Assembly: GCF_928392795.1 (NCBI RefSeq) | Contig: NZ_CAKMTJ010000010.1 | Location: forward strand, 1 to 64,000 | Origin: Rothia nasimurium | Lineage (GTDB): Bacteria; Actinomycetota; Actinomycetes; Actinomycetales; Micrococcaceae | DNA: 64,000 nucleotides | Direction of reading: 5' to 3' | Part shown: positions 1-7,815 of the stretch, one piece after another | How positions within the stretch are numbered: position 1 is the first letter of the stretch | How the letters are laid out: every line of letters starts with the position of its first letter | Notes under the pieces: model-generated | Databases searched by the model: none | Told to the model about the DNA's origin: nothing | Seen by the model: the letters and a program-made list of their open reading frames with translations, nothing else | Made by a program: the position numbers and the translations under genes

Positions 1-69
1 GCTGAGGTCTAGGCCTTGTTCTTTGGCTTGGGTGATGAGGTTTTGGGCGAGTTGGTGTTCTGTTGTCAT
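1..69 (-). CDS. IS256-type transposase, N-terminal fragment cut by window edge
   Basis: An ATG at 69-67 on the minus strand opens a frame that runs off the left edge (23 codons seen). It begins MTTEHQLAQNLITQAKEQGL, which resembles the N-terminus of actinobacterial IS256-family transposases (a leader followed by a K-A-x-x-x-G-L segment). The start overlaps the TGA of the preceding lipoprotein frame (ATGA). About 57 bp upstream lies a sequence that looks like an IS256 terminal inverted repeat. Only the N-terminus is visible, so the family call is tentative. The DDE catalytic residues would lie outside the window. Confidence 0.4.
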   Translation of the reverse strand, partial: MTTEHQLAQNLITQAKEQGLDLS

Positions 70-380
70 GGTGTTATTTTCTCCTGTTGGGGTTGGGAGG
101 GTTTACACCGTTTTCCTGACAGTCCCGTTCCCGGTGCAACACCGACCGGAGCTACCCGCGCTGCTGTAGCTGGGGCCTGCTCAGGTTCGCTGGTCTGTGT
201 AGGAGCTGCTGATGGGCTGGAGGTTTCTGCGACAGGGGAACTAGCCTCAGCTGTTACAACTACGGTAGAGACGGACGGCTGTGGCTGCGCTGTGTCAGCG
301 TCATTGATCGTGATACAACCGGATAACCCAAGAATGCTCGAAGCGAGCAGGGTAGCCCAAAGTCGGCGTGGCGTGCTCAT
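66..380 (-). pseudogene. Small lipoprotein gene, apparently truncated by an IS end
   Basis: The 104-residue frame starts MSTPRRLWAT and has a clear lipoprotein signal: two Arg, a hydrophobic stretch, then lipobox L-S-G-C with the lipidated Cys at residue 22. The mature part is rich in Ser, Thr, Pro and Ala, as in a cell-wall-spanning linker, with no recognisable domain. The last 19 or so residues lie in sequence that looks like an IS256 terminus, so the natural C-terminus is probably lost. The protein could still be exported and anchored. Function unknown. The coding is supported by the signal peptide only; a naturally short protein is the alternative. Confidence 0.5.
70..128 (-). mobile_element. 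Putative end of an IS256-family insertion sequence
   Basis: Read on the minus strand, the stretch beginning near 126 (GGGACTGTCAGGAAAACGG, then TGTAAACCC) resembles IS256-family terminal repeats of actinobacteria, and the putative transposase start follows about 57 bp further in. The element would extend left out of the window. It cuts the lipoprotein frame near codon 85. The other end and the target duplication cannot be seen. Confidence 0.4.
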
Positions 381-596
381 AGTGACCTTTAGTGTGTGCG
401 AGTGTGTACATTCAGTATAAGTTCAGTAACCTGCCATAAGACACTGAGCAACCACCATATTTTTAGGAAATCTTCCGTACAGCCCGTGACATGCTGGGTA
501 AATAGAGAAAGCATCTCATAAGATAGAGATAAGCACCCGTGTGCTCAGCGCCCATACACCGGCGAGCGCACGCCCACACACTACAAGGAGACTCAC

Positions 597-845
597 ATGG
601 CACAGCAGACCGTTGAGATGGTCCCCGACCTGCCCTACAACAACCACGGCAACACCACCGCCTCATGGGCCATGGTTATCATCATGATTGTCGGTTCAAT
701 CATCGGCGCCGTCGGCTTCTGCATCTCAAACACCCCCATCTTCGTTGTCGGCGTTGCCATCATCGCCATCGGCGTTGTCGCCGGTATCGTGCTCCGCTCA
801 GCAGGCTACGGCCAGGGCGGCAAGCACACCAAGTACCACCACTAA
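597..845 (+). CDS. DUF6704-type small membrane protein, trp-operon associated
   Basis: An 82-residue protein with a short N-terminal part containing N-N-H-G, then two predicted membrane helices (about residues 22-44 and 47-67) and a Gly/Lys/His tail ending KYHH. The HG motif, size and position directly before trpC match the small DUF6704 membrane proteins found next to trpC in many Actinomycetota. An AAGGAG ribosome site at 583-588 supports the ATG. A hairpin follows the gene at 874-907, so it may be partly uncoupled from trpC. Biochemical role unknown; it may assist tryptophan synthesis or transport at the membrane, which is inference from context. Confidence 0.8.
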   Translation: MAQQTVEMVPDLPYNNHGNTTASWAMVIIMIVGSIIGAVGFCISNTPIFVVGVAIIAIGVVAGIVLRSAGYGQGGKHTKYHH

Positions 846-873
846 ACTCAAACCCACCCGGGTGAGGTTAGAG

Positions 874-907
874 AAGGGGCACCCCGCACAGGCGCGAGGT
901 GCCCCTT
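874..907 (+). terminator. Hairpin between DUF6704 gene and trpC
   Basis: AAGGGGCACC pairs with GGTGCCCCTT around a 14-base loop. No clear T run follows, so it may be a weak terminator or a processing site before trpC. Confidence 0.45.
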
Positions 908-1032
908 ACCGTTTCTTCACACTTGTTCTCACCCGGTGAACCCGTCTGGCAAACGTTCAGCCACCTGAGCGATACTAGAGGGGCACCACCAACCCAACCT
1001 GCGCCGTCCGCGCACCAGCACCAAGGGGCACC

Positions 1033-1860
1033 ATGACCGTACTTGACGACATCATCGTAGGCGTCCGCGAAGACCTCGAAACCCGCCGCGCCGCCCTGCC
1101 ACTGGACGAGCTCAAGCAGCGCGCCGCCGCCCAGACTCCCGCGCTTGATGCCCTAGCTGCCCTGCGCGGCGCTGAGGAGGGAAGCGTCGAAATCATTTCC
1201 GAGGTCAAGCGCTCTTCCCCCTCAAAGGGTGCCCTCTCAGACATTCCCGACCCTGCCGAACTGGCTGCCGCCTACCAGGCCGGGGGAGCAGCCGCTATTT
1301 CGGTACTGACCGAAGAGCGCCGCTTCAAGGGAACCCTGGCTGACCTGGATGCCGTCCGCGCTGCCGTCAGTATCCCGGTCCTCCGCAAGGACTTCACCGT
1401 GGATGAGTACCAGATTTGGGAGGCCCGCGCCCACGGGGCTGACCTGGTGCTCCTCATCGTCGCGGCCCTGGACGACGACACCCTGCGCCGCTTCCTCGAC
1501 CTCACCCACGAACTCGGCATGAACGCCCTGGTCGAAACCCACACCCCCGAAGAAATCGAGCGAGCTGTTGCAGTGGGAGCCCGTATTGTGGGCGTGAACG
1601 TGCGCAACCTCAAGACCTTAGAGGTCGATAACGCCAACTTCAGCAAGCTAGCCCCCCTGCTGCCCGCAGACGCCATCATCGTGGCAGAATCCGGCGTTGC
1701 CAGCCCCGAGGACGTCGCCGACTACGCCTCACACGGCGCCAAGGCTGTGCTGGTGGGCGAGGCCCTCGTAAAATCTGGCACCCCCACCGAGACCCTGCGC
1801 GACTTCCGCGCAGCCGGCGCCCAGGCCCGTCAAGCCTGGCTGGGTTCTACGTCTTCCTAA
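1033..1860 (+). CDS. trpC: Indole-3-glycerol phosphate synthase
   Basis: Converts carboxyphenylamino-deoxyribulose phosphate to indole-3-glycerol phosphate in tryptophan synthesis. The 275-residue TIM barrel has the family motif [10 protein letters not shown] at residues 57-66 (catalytic Lys59) and V-L-R-K-D-F around Lys119, the second catalytic lysine, plus the late V-A-E-S-G-V phosphate-binding strand. Length is normal. The ATG follows a GGGGCACC stretch with a weak ribosome site. trpB follows after 93 bp and trpA overlaps trpB, so the three are likely co-transcribed. As in other Actinomycetota, TrpC is not fused to TrpF. Confidence 0.97.
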   Translation: MTVLDDIIVGVREDLETRRAALPLDELKQRAAAQTPALDALAALRGAEEGSVEIISEVKRSSPSKGALSDIPDPAELAAAYQAGGAAAISVLTEERRFKGTLADLDAVRAAVSIPVLRKDFTVDEYQIWEARAHGADLVLLIVAALDDDTLRRFLDLTHELGMNALVETHTPEEIERAVAVGARIVGVNVRNLKTLEVDNANFSKLAPLLPADAIIVAESGVASPEDVADYASHGAKAVLVGEALVKSGTPTETLRDFRAAGAQARQAWLGSTSS

Positions 1861-1953
1861 CCCCGACCGTCCCTACCTCATGTGAGCTAAGGCGGGCACA
1901 GCCGTCCGCACCTCACCCAGAACTTTACGACCAGCCCACCGAAGGGAAACCCC

Positions 1954-3306
1954 ATGACTGAAACCCTCGCAGATCAATTCCTGGCCTCGGGCCAGAGCCT
2001 CAAAAACGCGCCCGGCCCCTACTTCGGGCAGTACGGCGGGCGCTACATGGCAGAATCCCTGATCGCCGCCATGGACGAGCTCGAAGCCACCTTCAACGAG
2101 GCTAAAAACGACCCCGAATTCCTAGCCGAGTTCCGCCGCCTCTCGGCCGAATACTCCAACCGCCCCTCCCTGCTGACCGAGGTTCCCCGCCTCTCCGCTG
2201 AAGCCGGGGGAGTACGCTTCTTCCTCAAGCGCGAGGACCTCAACCACACCGGGTCCCACAAAATCAACAACGTCATCGGCCAGGCCCTGCTGGCTAAGCG
2301 CATGGGCAAGACCCGCCTCATTGCTGAGACCGGGGCAGGCCAGCACGGGGTTGCCACCGCCACCGCAGCCGCCCTCTTCGGCATGGAATGCGTGGTCTAC
2401 ATGGGCGAAGAAGACACCGAACGTCAGGCCCTGAATGTTGCCCGCATGCAGCTGCTGGGCGCAACCGTCATCGCCGTGCAGACCGGCTCCCGCACCCTCA
2501 AAGATGCCATCAACGAGGCCCTGCGCGACTGGGTATCCAACGTCGACACCACCCACTACCTACTCGGCACCGCAGCCGGTGCCCACCCCTTCCCCGCCAT
2601 GGTGCGCTACTTCCACGACGCCATCGGCACCGAAGCCCGCGAACAGTTCCTCGAAGCCACCGGCACCCTACCCACCGGCATCGCAGCCTGCGTCGGCGGC
2701 GGCTCCAACGCCATCGGCCTCTTCCACGCCTTCCTGGACGACGCCGACGTCAAAATCTACGGCTTCGAAGCCGGCGGCGACGGAATCGACACCGACCGCC
2801 ACGCAGCCACCATCAACCTGGGCCGCCCCGGCATGCTCCACGGCGCCATCACCTACCTCATGCAGGACGAGGACGGCCAAACCATCGAGTCCCACTCCAT
2901 CTCAGCAGGCCTCGACTACCCCGGCGTCGGCCCCGAACACGCCTACCTCTCAGACATCGGCCGCGTAGACTACCAGGCCGTCACCGACACCGAAGCCATG
3001 GACGCCCTGCGCCTGCTCTGCCGCACCGAAGGCATCATCCCCGCCCTCGAATCGGCCCACGCGCTCGCAGGTGCCCTGCGTGTTGCTAAGGAGTGGGCGG
3101 ACGCGGACCCCGCCACCGCTCACGAAAAGTCCATGATTGTCTGCCTCTCCGGCCGCGGGGATAAGGATATGGAAACCGCCCTCAAGTGGTTTGGCCTGGG
3201 CAAGGCTATTCCCTCGACCAGCCTGAACGTGGGGAACAAGGAAGCAGCGGCAGAAACCGCCTCGCAGAACGATACGACCGCACAGAACGAAAGCAAGGGT
3301 GCCTAA
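1954..3306 (+). CDS. trpB: Tryptophan synthase beta chain
   Basis: Condenses indole with L-serine in the alpha2-beta2 tryptophan synthase. The PLP-binding motif HTGSHKINN is at residues 98-106 with Lys103 as Schiff-base lysine. The phosphate-binding GGGSNA stretch follows in the middle of the protein. RBS GAAGGG lies shortly before the ATG. The 450-residue length includes a C-terminal tail of about 35 residues rich in Ala, Glu, Asn, Gln and Ser after the conserved fold, which looks like a disordered extension. The TAA overlaps the ATG of trpA by one base (TAATG), so the two subunits are translationally coupled. Confidence 0.97.
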   Translation: MTETLADQFLASGQSLKNAPGPYFGQYGGRYMAESLIAAMDELEATFNEAKNDPEFLAEFRRLSAEYSNRPSLLTEVPRLSAEAGGVRFFLKREDLNHTGSHKINNVIGQALLAKRMGKTRLIAETGAGQHGVATATAAALFGMECVVYMGEEDTERQALNVARMQLLGATVIAVQTGSRTLKDAINEALRDWVSNVDTTHYLLGTAAGAHPFPAMVRYFHDAIGTEAREQFLEATGTLPTGIAACVGGGSNAIGLFHAFLDDADVKIYGFEAGGDGIDTDRHAATINLGRPGMLHGAITYLMQDEDGQTIESHSISAGLDYPGVGPEHAYLSDIGRVDYQAVTDTEAMDALRLLCRTEGIIPALESAHALAGALRVAKEWADADPATAHEKSMIVCLSGRGDKDMETALKWFGLGKAIPSTSLNVGNKEAAAETASQNDTTAQNESKGA

Positions 3307-4154
3307 TGAGCCACATCGATTTTCAGGACGAAACCCGCTACTCCGTGCGCAAGGGTAGCTTCCCTGCCCCCAATCCCGACTCCAAGCTGGCCGCCCGCCT
3401 TGCCGAGTGCAAGGCTGAGGGGCGCGCTGCCCTCATCGGCTACTTGCCGGTGGGCTACCCCAGCGTTGACGAGTCTATCGAGGCTGCCATTGAAATGGGC
3501 CGGAACGGGGTCGACATTATCGAGCTGGGCCTGCCCTATTCAGACCCGGTCATGGACGGCCCCGTAATTCAGCGGGCCACCGTTGAGGCCATTGAGAAGG
3601 GCTTCCGCACCGATGATCTCTTTCGTGCGGTCCGTGAGATTACCGCCGCCACCGATGCTGTGGTGCTGGTGATGACCTACTGGAACCCCGTGCTGCGCCG
3701 CGGTGTCGACCGGTTCGCTGGGGAGCTGGCTGCAGCCGGTGGTGCGGGTCTGATTACCCCCGACCTGGTTCCCGATGAGGCCGCTGACTGGTTTGAAGCG
3801 TCCGAAAAACACAGCCTGGACCGCATCTTCCTGGCAGCTATTTCATCTAGCCCTGAGCGTTTAGCCCTGATTTCGCAGGCTTCGAGCGGCTTTGTCTACG
3901 CTGTCTCGGTCATGGGCGTGACTGGTGCCCGCTCGTCGGTGAACACCGCCGCAGAGACCCTGGTTTCTGACCTGCGTGCCGCCGGTGCCCCCGCTGCCTG
4001 TGTGGGCCTGGGGGTGTCTAAGCGTGAGCACGTTGAAGAAATCGGTGCCTACGCCGACGGCGTCATCGTGGGTACTGCCCTGGTGAAGGCTCTGGCTGAG
4101 GGCGGCCCGTCCGCTGTGGGCGCCCTGACCCGCCAGCTGGCCGGCCGCGAGTAG
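3306..4154 (+). CDS. trpA: Tryptophan synthase alpha chain
   Basis: Cleaves indole-3-glycerol phosphate to indole, which is channelled to TrpB. The 282-residue protein starts [10 protein letters not shown] at the ATG overlapping the trpB stop; a longer in-frame opening into trpB was rejected because family homology starts here. Catalytic Glu73 is in I-I-E-L-G-L-P-Y-S-D-P and Asp84 lies 11 residues on, matching the Glu49/Asp60 pair of the enterobacterial enzyme. Later Gly-rich phosphate-binding loops (G-V-T-G-A-R; G-L-G-V-S) are present. It is followed after 10 bp by lgt. Confidence 0.97.
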   Translation: MSHIDFQDETRYSVRKGSFPAPNPDSKLAARLAECKAEGRAALIGYLPVGYPSVDESIEAAIEMGRNGVDIIELGLPYSDPVMDGPVIQRATVEAIEKGFRTDDLFRAVREITAATDAVVLVMTYWNPVLRRGVDRFAGELAAAGGAGLITPDLVPDEAADWFEASEKHSLDRIFLAAISSSPERLALISQASSGFVYAVSVMGVTGARSSVNTAAETLVSDLRAAGAPAACVGLGVSKREHVEEIGAYADGVIVGTALVKALAEGGPSAVGALTRQLAGRE

Positions 4155-4157
4155 GGT
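4152..4157 (+). promoter_or_regulatory. Possible leaderless -10 box for lgt
   Basis: TAGGGT overlaps the trpA stop codon and ends 7 bases before the lgt GTG, the spacing expected for a leaderless transcript starting at the start codon. lgt could be expressed both from the trp operon and from here. Confidence 0.35.
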
Positions 4158-4164
4158 AGGGGCT

Positions 4165-5073
4165 GTGACTTCAACTGTTCTTGCTTCTATCCCCTCGCCG
4201 TCGATCTCGACTATTGAGCTTGGCCCCCTGACCATCCACTTCTATGCCCTCTGTATTTTGGCGGGCATTATGGTGTGCATGTGGCTCACCGGCCGCCGCT
4301 GGGCCGCCTGGGGTGAGGACCCTGAGAGGGTCTGGGACGTTGCCATGTGGGCCATTCCCTCCGGCATTATCGGTGCCCGTCTCTACCACGTGCTGATTAC
4401 CGATCCCGGCTCCTACTTCGGTGAGGGCGCTGACCCGCTTGATGTCTTCAAGATTTGGGAGGGCGGTATCGGCATCATGGGCGCGATCTCGGTCGGCGGC
4501 CTGGGCGCCTGGTACGCCTGCCGCCGCTACGGCATTTCGTTAGCTAAGTTCGCGGACGCCGCCGCCCCCGGCATCATGATCGCTCAGGCTATGGGCCGCT
4601 GGGGCAACTGGTTTAACCAGGAGCTCTTTGGCAAGCCCACCACCCTGCCCTGGGGCCTGGAAATTTCGGCCACATCGCCCAACTTCCCTGACCAGTACCC
4701 GGCGGGCACGCTCTTTCACCCGACTTTTCTCTATGAGTCCCTGTGGAACCTACTCGGCGCGGCCCTGCTGATCGCCCTGGGCCGCCGCGGTATCTTCCAG
4801 CTGGGCCAGGTCTTCTGGGCCTATGTTGTCTGGTATGGTTTCGGCCGCCTGATGATCGAGACCTTCCTGCGGATTGATACCGCTGAAATGTTGCTGGGGG
4901 TTCGTATCCACGTGTGGACTTCTGGTTCTATCTTCTTGCTGGGCATCGTCATGTTCGCGCTGATGGGGCTACGAGCGCGTAGGCGCGGTGAGCTCCCGGG
5001 TGCCTATAGGCAGGGCGCTGTCGTGCCCGGCGCGGACGAGCCCGCCCCGGCGTCCGTCCGCTCCGGCAACTAG
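4165..5073 (+). CDS. lgt: Prolipoprotein diacylglyceryl transferase
   Basis: Membrane enzyme that transfers diacylglyceryl from phosphatidylglycerol to the lipobox cysteine of prolipoproteins, the first step of lipoprotein maturation. The 302-residue protein has about seven hydrophobic segments and the Lgt signature GRWGNWFNQELFG at residues 144-156; H-P-T-F-L-Y-E also fits the family. GTG start, 10 bp after trpA; trpA-lgt adjacency is common in Actinomycetota. The C-terminal 30 residues are hydrophilic and Pro/Ala/Arg rich. Lipoproteins in this window (66-380, 6115-6531, 50698-52323) are probable substrates. Confidence 0.95.
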   Translation: MTSTVLASIPSPSISTIELGPLTIHFYALCILAGIMVCMWLTGRRWAAWGEDPERVWDVAMWAIPSGIIGARLYHVLITDPGSYFGEGADPLDVFKIWEGGIGIMGAISVGGLGAWYACRRYGISLAKFADAAAPGIMIAQAMGRWGNWFNQELFGKPTTLPWGLEISATSPNFPDQYPAGTLFHPTFLYESLWNLLGAALLIALGRRGIFQLGQVFWAYVVWYGFGRLMIETFLRIDTAEMLLGVRIHVWTSGSIFLLGIVMFALMGLRARRRGELPGAYRQGAVVPGADEPAPASVRSGN

Positions 5074-5091
5074 CACACAAGCATAGAAACT

Positions 5092-5153
5092 AATCCGCAT
5101 TTATTCTGAAAAGTCCGCAACTAGGTGCGGGTACATCAGAATAAGTGCGGATT
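5092..5153. repeat. 62-bp palindromic repeat, copy A
   Basis: Outer arms AATCCGCATTTATTCTGA (5092-5109) and TCAGAATAAGTGCGGATT (5136-5153) pair with one mismatch around an inner palindrome-like CCGCAACTAGGTGCGG (5115-5130). The element can form a cruciform or long hairpin and ends in ACTTTTT, so it may also terminate lgt transcription. Two near-identical copies lie at 5705-5766 and 6551-6612. Confidence 0.9.
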
Positions 5154-5179
5154 ACTTTTTGCGTTGGGTCGGTACAAGA

Positions 5180-5209
5180 TTGATATGTCTACTTACTAAA
5201 TGGTAGGCT
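5180..5209 (+). promoter_or_regulatory. Candidate promoter of the 150-residue membrane protein gene
   Basis: TTGATA (5180-5185) and TAGGCT (5204-5209) are 18 bp apart. The same arrangement (TTGATA, 18 bp, TAGAGT) recurs at 5913-5942 before the decayed paralogue, which supports both as real promoters. Confidence 0.5.
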
Positions 5210-5240
5210 AGAAGTAGTCAGCTTCACAGAGGAGGTAATC

Positions 5241-5693
5241 ATGAGGTATTCATCTTTCCCAAATCTCACAACGGTTCCGGCGTATCTGCTGTCTTCTACC
5301 ATATGGGCGCTGGCAAGTTACGGGCTGCTTGTCTCATTAGGAACAGTATTTTCTTCGCGATTTTTCCAGCCCGGGCTAATGATTTTGTTCGTTACCTGGT
5401 GTGGTATCGCGATGGCGTTCTTGGCTCTACGCCACCAGGTCAAAGCTGAGCGTGAACAAGCAGATGGTGCAAAGCGCCGTGGATATTTCGACTCCTGGCT
5501 GCCGGGTAACCCTGTTGAAGCTGTGGTGGCACTGCTTATATATGGTTGTGCTGTCAATGGTGCTGTATATGTCATTGCGTCAATGGCCGGAGTAGATTTC
5601 ACCTGGGTCACGGCGCTCTTGGGGCTGGTGGCAGCGCTACCGGTTGCCGCTGCTGGTTTTAACCGAAACCTGGCTCGCGGTGGTAACTCCTAA
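5241..5693 (+). CDS. Four-helix membrane protein, function unknown
   Basis: A 150-residue protein with four predicted membrane segments (about residues 14-36, 44-62, 93-115 and 120-140) and a charged cytoplasmic loop between the second and third (K-A-E-R-E-Q-A-D-G-A-K-R-R). RBS GAGGAGG lies 6 bases before the ATG. I do not recognise the family. The gene is flanked by palindrome copies A and B, and its C-terminal third is repeated in a decayed copy at 5955-6089. Base composition is visibly more AT-rich than neighbouring core genes, which suggests acquisition. A small integral membrane component with the nearby lipoprotein is possible but speculative. Confidence 0.7.
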   Translation: MRYSSFPNLTTVPAYLLSSTIWALASYGLLVSLGTVFSSRFFQPGLMILFVTWCGIAMAFLALRHQVKAEREQADGAKRRGYFDSWLPGNPVEAVVALLIYGCAVNGAVYVIASMAGVDFTWVTALLGLVAALPVAAAGFNRNLARGGNS

Positions 5694-5704
5694 CCAGGGC
5701 ACCC

Positions 5705-5766
5705 AATCCGCATTTATTCTGAAAAGTCCGCAACTAGTTGCGGGTACATCAGAATAAGTGCGGATT
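5705..5766. repeat. 62-bp palindromic repeat, copy B
   Basis: Same structure as copy A, with a perfect inner palindrome CCGCAACTAGTTGCGG. It is followed by about 25 bases (ACTTTTCGCCCCGGGCCAGT, then CTGGT) identical to the flank of copy C. At copy C those bases encode the end of the kinase-like gene, so copy B carries a duplicated scrap of that gene. Confidence 0.9.
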
Positions 5767-5828
5767 ACTTTTCGCCCCGGGCCAGTCTGGTGTTGCTCTC
5801 GGGCTTACCACCTGCGACGGCTGGCTTA

Positions 5829-5892
5829 GACCCTACTCTTTTTCTCTTGACCCTACGGATTATCTCGGGGCGAAGAGAGAAGGGGTAGGGTC
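5829..5892. repeat. Inverted repeat upstream of the decayed membrane gene
   Basis: GACCCTACTCTTTTTCTCTT (5829-5848) is an imperfect inverted match of the sequence ending GGGGTAGGGTC at 5892. A hairpin with a stem of about 20 bp is possible. Role unknown. Confidence 0.6.
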
Positions 5893-5912
5893 TTGTTGTA
5901 TCACTTGACAAA

Positions 5913-5942
5913 TTGATATGTTTGCTTATTAAAAGGTAGAGT
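5913..5942 (+). promoter_or_regulatory. Duplicated promoter-like sequence
   Basis: TTGATA (5913-5918), 18 bp, TAGAGT (5937-5942). It is related to the promoter at 5180-5209 and probably serves the lipoprotein gene at 6115 now that the membrane gene between them has decayed. Confidence 0.45.
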
Positions 5943-5954
5943 AGAGGTACGTAT

Positions 5955-6089
5955 TATGTCAGCGCGTCTACGATTGGCGCAGATTTCACCTGGTTCACGG
6001 CACTCATGGGGTTCGTAGCAGCGCTTCCTTCCGCCGTTGCTGGTTTTAACCGAAACCTGGCACAGTGGGAGCGTAACGAATACCAGTAG
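5955..6089 (+). pseudogene. 3' remnant of a paralogue of the 150-residue membrane protein
   Basis: In frame from 5955 to the TAG at 6087-6089 this reads YVSASTIGADFTWFTALMGF and onward, closely matching the C-terminal third of the protein at 5241-5693 (YVIASMAGVDFTWVTALLGL), including the shared G-F-N-R-N-L-A end. The first two thirds are missing: the upstream promoter copy is joined almost directly to this fragment, so an internal deletion removed the start. No plausible start codon and ribosome site remain in this frame. It marks an older tandem duplication of the unit. Confidence 0.8.
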
Positions 6090-6114
6090 GTGCGATAAGA
6101 GATGGTGTGTAGAT

Positions 6115-6531
6115 ATGAAGCGACAGCGCTTACAAATGCTTGGGCTAGCGGGAATGATGCTCCTGTCTGGCTGCTCCGCGTCTGAATCCGGTGTTGATGC
6201 GGTGAACCTGGAACCCCCGGCGGGCGCTTATGCATGGACTCCAATTACGAAAGGTTTTGACCATTCAGAAATAACCCTCTCCCTTGTGCAGGGTAGAGCG
6301 TATGTCATTAATGCTCAATGTGGCGGTGAAGAGGGTGCCGGCTTTATTATCGATGTTTCTTACGAAGATGGTACGTCTATTGCTAGCTATCAGCTTCAGC
6401 GCCCACAGCAAATTAATGAATCTTTAGGTGTGACTAGAGATGAGCGAGTAACTATGGCAGTTTCTGCACTAGGCGGAAAAGACCTACCCACACATAACTC
6501 GTATGCGGCTATTCTGGGTGAGAGTGAATAG
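6115..6531 (+). CDS. Small lipoprotein, function unknown
   Basis: A 138-residue protein starting MKRQRLQMLGLAGMMLLSGC, a textbook lipoprotein signal with lipobox L-S-G-C and the lipidated Cys at residue 20. The mature domain of about 118 residues is predicted to be mainly beta-strand and has one further Cys; no known domain recognised. The upstream frame to 6037 was not used because the signal peptide begins at this Met. The ribosome site is weak. It lies 25 bp after the decayed membrane gene, and palindrome copy C follows at 6551. AT-rich composition suggests it belongs to the same acquired unit. Confidence 0.75.
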   Translation: MKRQRLQMLGLAGMMLLSGCSASESGVDAVNLEPPAGAYAWTPITKGFDHSEITLSLVQGRAYVINAQCGGEEGAGFIIDVSYEDGTSIASYQLQRPQQINESLGVTRDERVTMAVSALGGKDLPTHNSYAAILGESE

Positions 6532-6550
6532 CACCTACACACTAGAATCT

Positions 6551-6612
6551 GACCCGCACTTATTCTGAAAAGTCCGCAACTAGTTGCGGGTACATCAGAA
6601 TAAGTGCGGATT
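6551..6612. repeat. 62-bp palindromic repeat, copy C
   Basis: Third copy; the left arm starts GACCCGCACTTATTCTGA, so its outermost bases differ from copies A and B. The right arm runs into the stop codon of the minus-strand kinase gene (6611-6613). The element lies between convergent genes and could terminate both. Confidence 0.9.
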
Positions 6613-7633
6613 ACTTTTCGCCCCGGGCCAGTCTGGTCAGCAGGGCGGACGCGCGGTGGGCCCGCATATTCACCAGCGATGAGTTCGTAGAGTCACTGGG
6701 CTTCTGCATCGAAGCGTAGAGATAGTAGCCCGCTAGCGCGACGACATTGGCCTTCAAAAACTCAAAGGGAGGGCGGCCGGACGCCGGAATCAGCTCCCTC
6801 ACCTCGGTGAGGCTCAGGCTAGGGTTGGCAATCAGGGCGTCCGTCGCTACAGAAGCGACGTCATAGTGGGGATTGCCCACCGTCGCCCAGGGCCAGTCAA
6901 TCAAAACTGCTTCACCAGTGGGGCGAATCAGAATATTGTCGCCCCGCAGGTCCGTATGTACATAGGAGCTTCCTGCCAAGTGGGCAACTAGATGCTCATC
7001 GACAAAGGCGGCAAAGTCGGCAGCCTTCCGGTTGATAAAGGGTAGTAGTTGTACTAGCTGCTGGTAGGAATCAGTGGCCTGAACATAGACCAGGTGCTCC
7101 AGAGTCACACCCCGAGCGAGTTTGTGCCAGAAAATGAGTTCCTCGGTCAGGTCCGCTTCAGTGGTCGGCAGCTTGAGCTCCGTGTTCACAGGAACCCGGC
7201 TCATACCGTCCAGGGCCCGAAAAACGGCAGCCAGTTCCTCTCTTCGCCAGGGGTATTCTGGGTGCCGCCCCTCGATATCTTCCAGAAGCAGGGCAACCCA
7301 GGCTGTGCCGTCCGCCCCTGAAAAATCACGGGTGGCGAGGACGGCCGGGGTCGGGGTGTTGCTAGGGAAGGACGCGGTGATGCGGCCCTCCTGTCGGTGC
7401 AGGGCAGCTGTTTGTGGGTGAAGGGTGGCGTCAACAGCCTTAAGGAAAGCCCTGCGCCCTGTGCGGGTGACCAGGCGGTCTGCGGTGCCCAGGCTGAACC
7501 CACCGCTTTGCGACTCAGCTCCGACTACGGCGTCACCTAGCTCTTCTTCCACCCAGGCCTGCACGGAATGAGGGAGGTCTGCCCAGGTAGCACGTTTGCT
7601 GGTGGCTACTGCGGATGCGGTCTGGTTACTCAT
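6611..7633 (-). CDS. Aminoglycoside-phosphotransferase-fold kinase, substrate unknown
   Basis: A 340-residue protein of the APH/choline-kinase-like fold. The catalytic loop is HTDLRGDN (residues 226-233, Brenner motif with catalytic Asp228), followed by the Mg-binding I-D-W-P (Asp246). A nucleotide-binding Lys is likely in R-A-F-L-K-A-V (Lys65). Such proteins include antibiotic kinases and small-metabolite kinases, and nothing here identifies the substrate. The ATG at 7633 was chosen over an upstream frame start because a TACACT box lies exactly 6 bases before it (7640-7645), as in a leaderless transcript. The 3' end overlaps palindrome copy C. Confidence 0.8.
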   Translation of the reverse strand: MSNQTASAVATSKRATWADLPHSVQAWVEEELGDAVVGAESQSGGFSLGTADRLVTRTGRRAFLKAVDATLHPQTAALHRQEGRITASFPSNTPTPAVLATRDFSGADGTAWVALLLEDIEGRHPEYPWRREELAAVFRALDGMSRVPVNTELKLPTTEADLTEELIFWHKLARGVTLEHLVYVQATDSYQQLVQLLPFINRKAADFAAFVDEHLVAHLAGSSYVHTDLRGDNILIRPTGEAVLIDWPWATVGNPHYDVASVATDALIANPSLSLTEVRELIPASGRPPFEFLKANVVALAGYYLYASMQKPSDSTNSSLVNMRAHRASALLTRLARGEK

Positions 7634-7722
7634 GGCTCCAGTGTAGCTATCGGGCGCTGCTAATGGCGGCACATCCCCCCTTTAGTGCTCTTAGTGCAGT
7701 TTGCACCGTAACAGAGCAGAAA

Positions 7723-7768
7723 AAAGCCTAGAGCTCTGGCACCTGACCGTATTCAACACCTAGGCTTT
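7723..7768. repeat. Inverted repeat upstream of adhP
   Basis: AAAGCCTAG (7723-7731) and CTAGGCTTT (7760-7768) are perfect inverted repeats 28 bp apart, ending 47 bp before the adhP start. Read on the minus strand the second arm is followed by a T run, so it could be a terminator; read on the plus strand it could be a leader hairpin or operator. Confidence 0.45.
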
Positions 7769-7815
7769 AAGTGAGCCACACCACCCAATCTGGTTTACTT
7801 TAAAGGAGCTATCAC

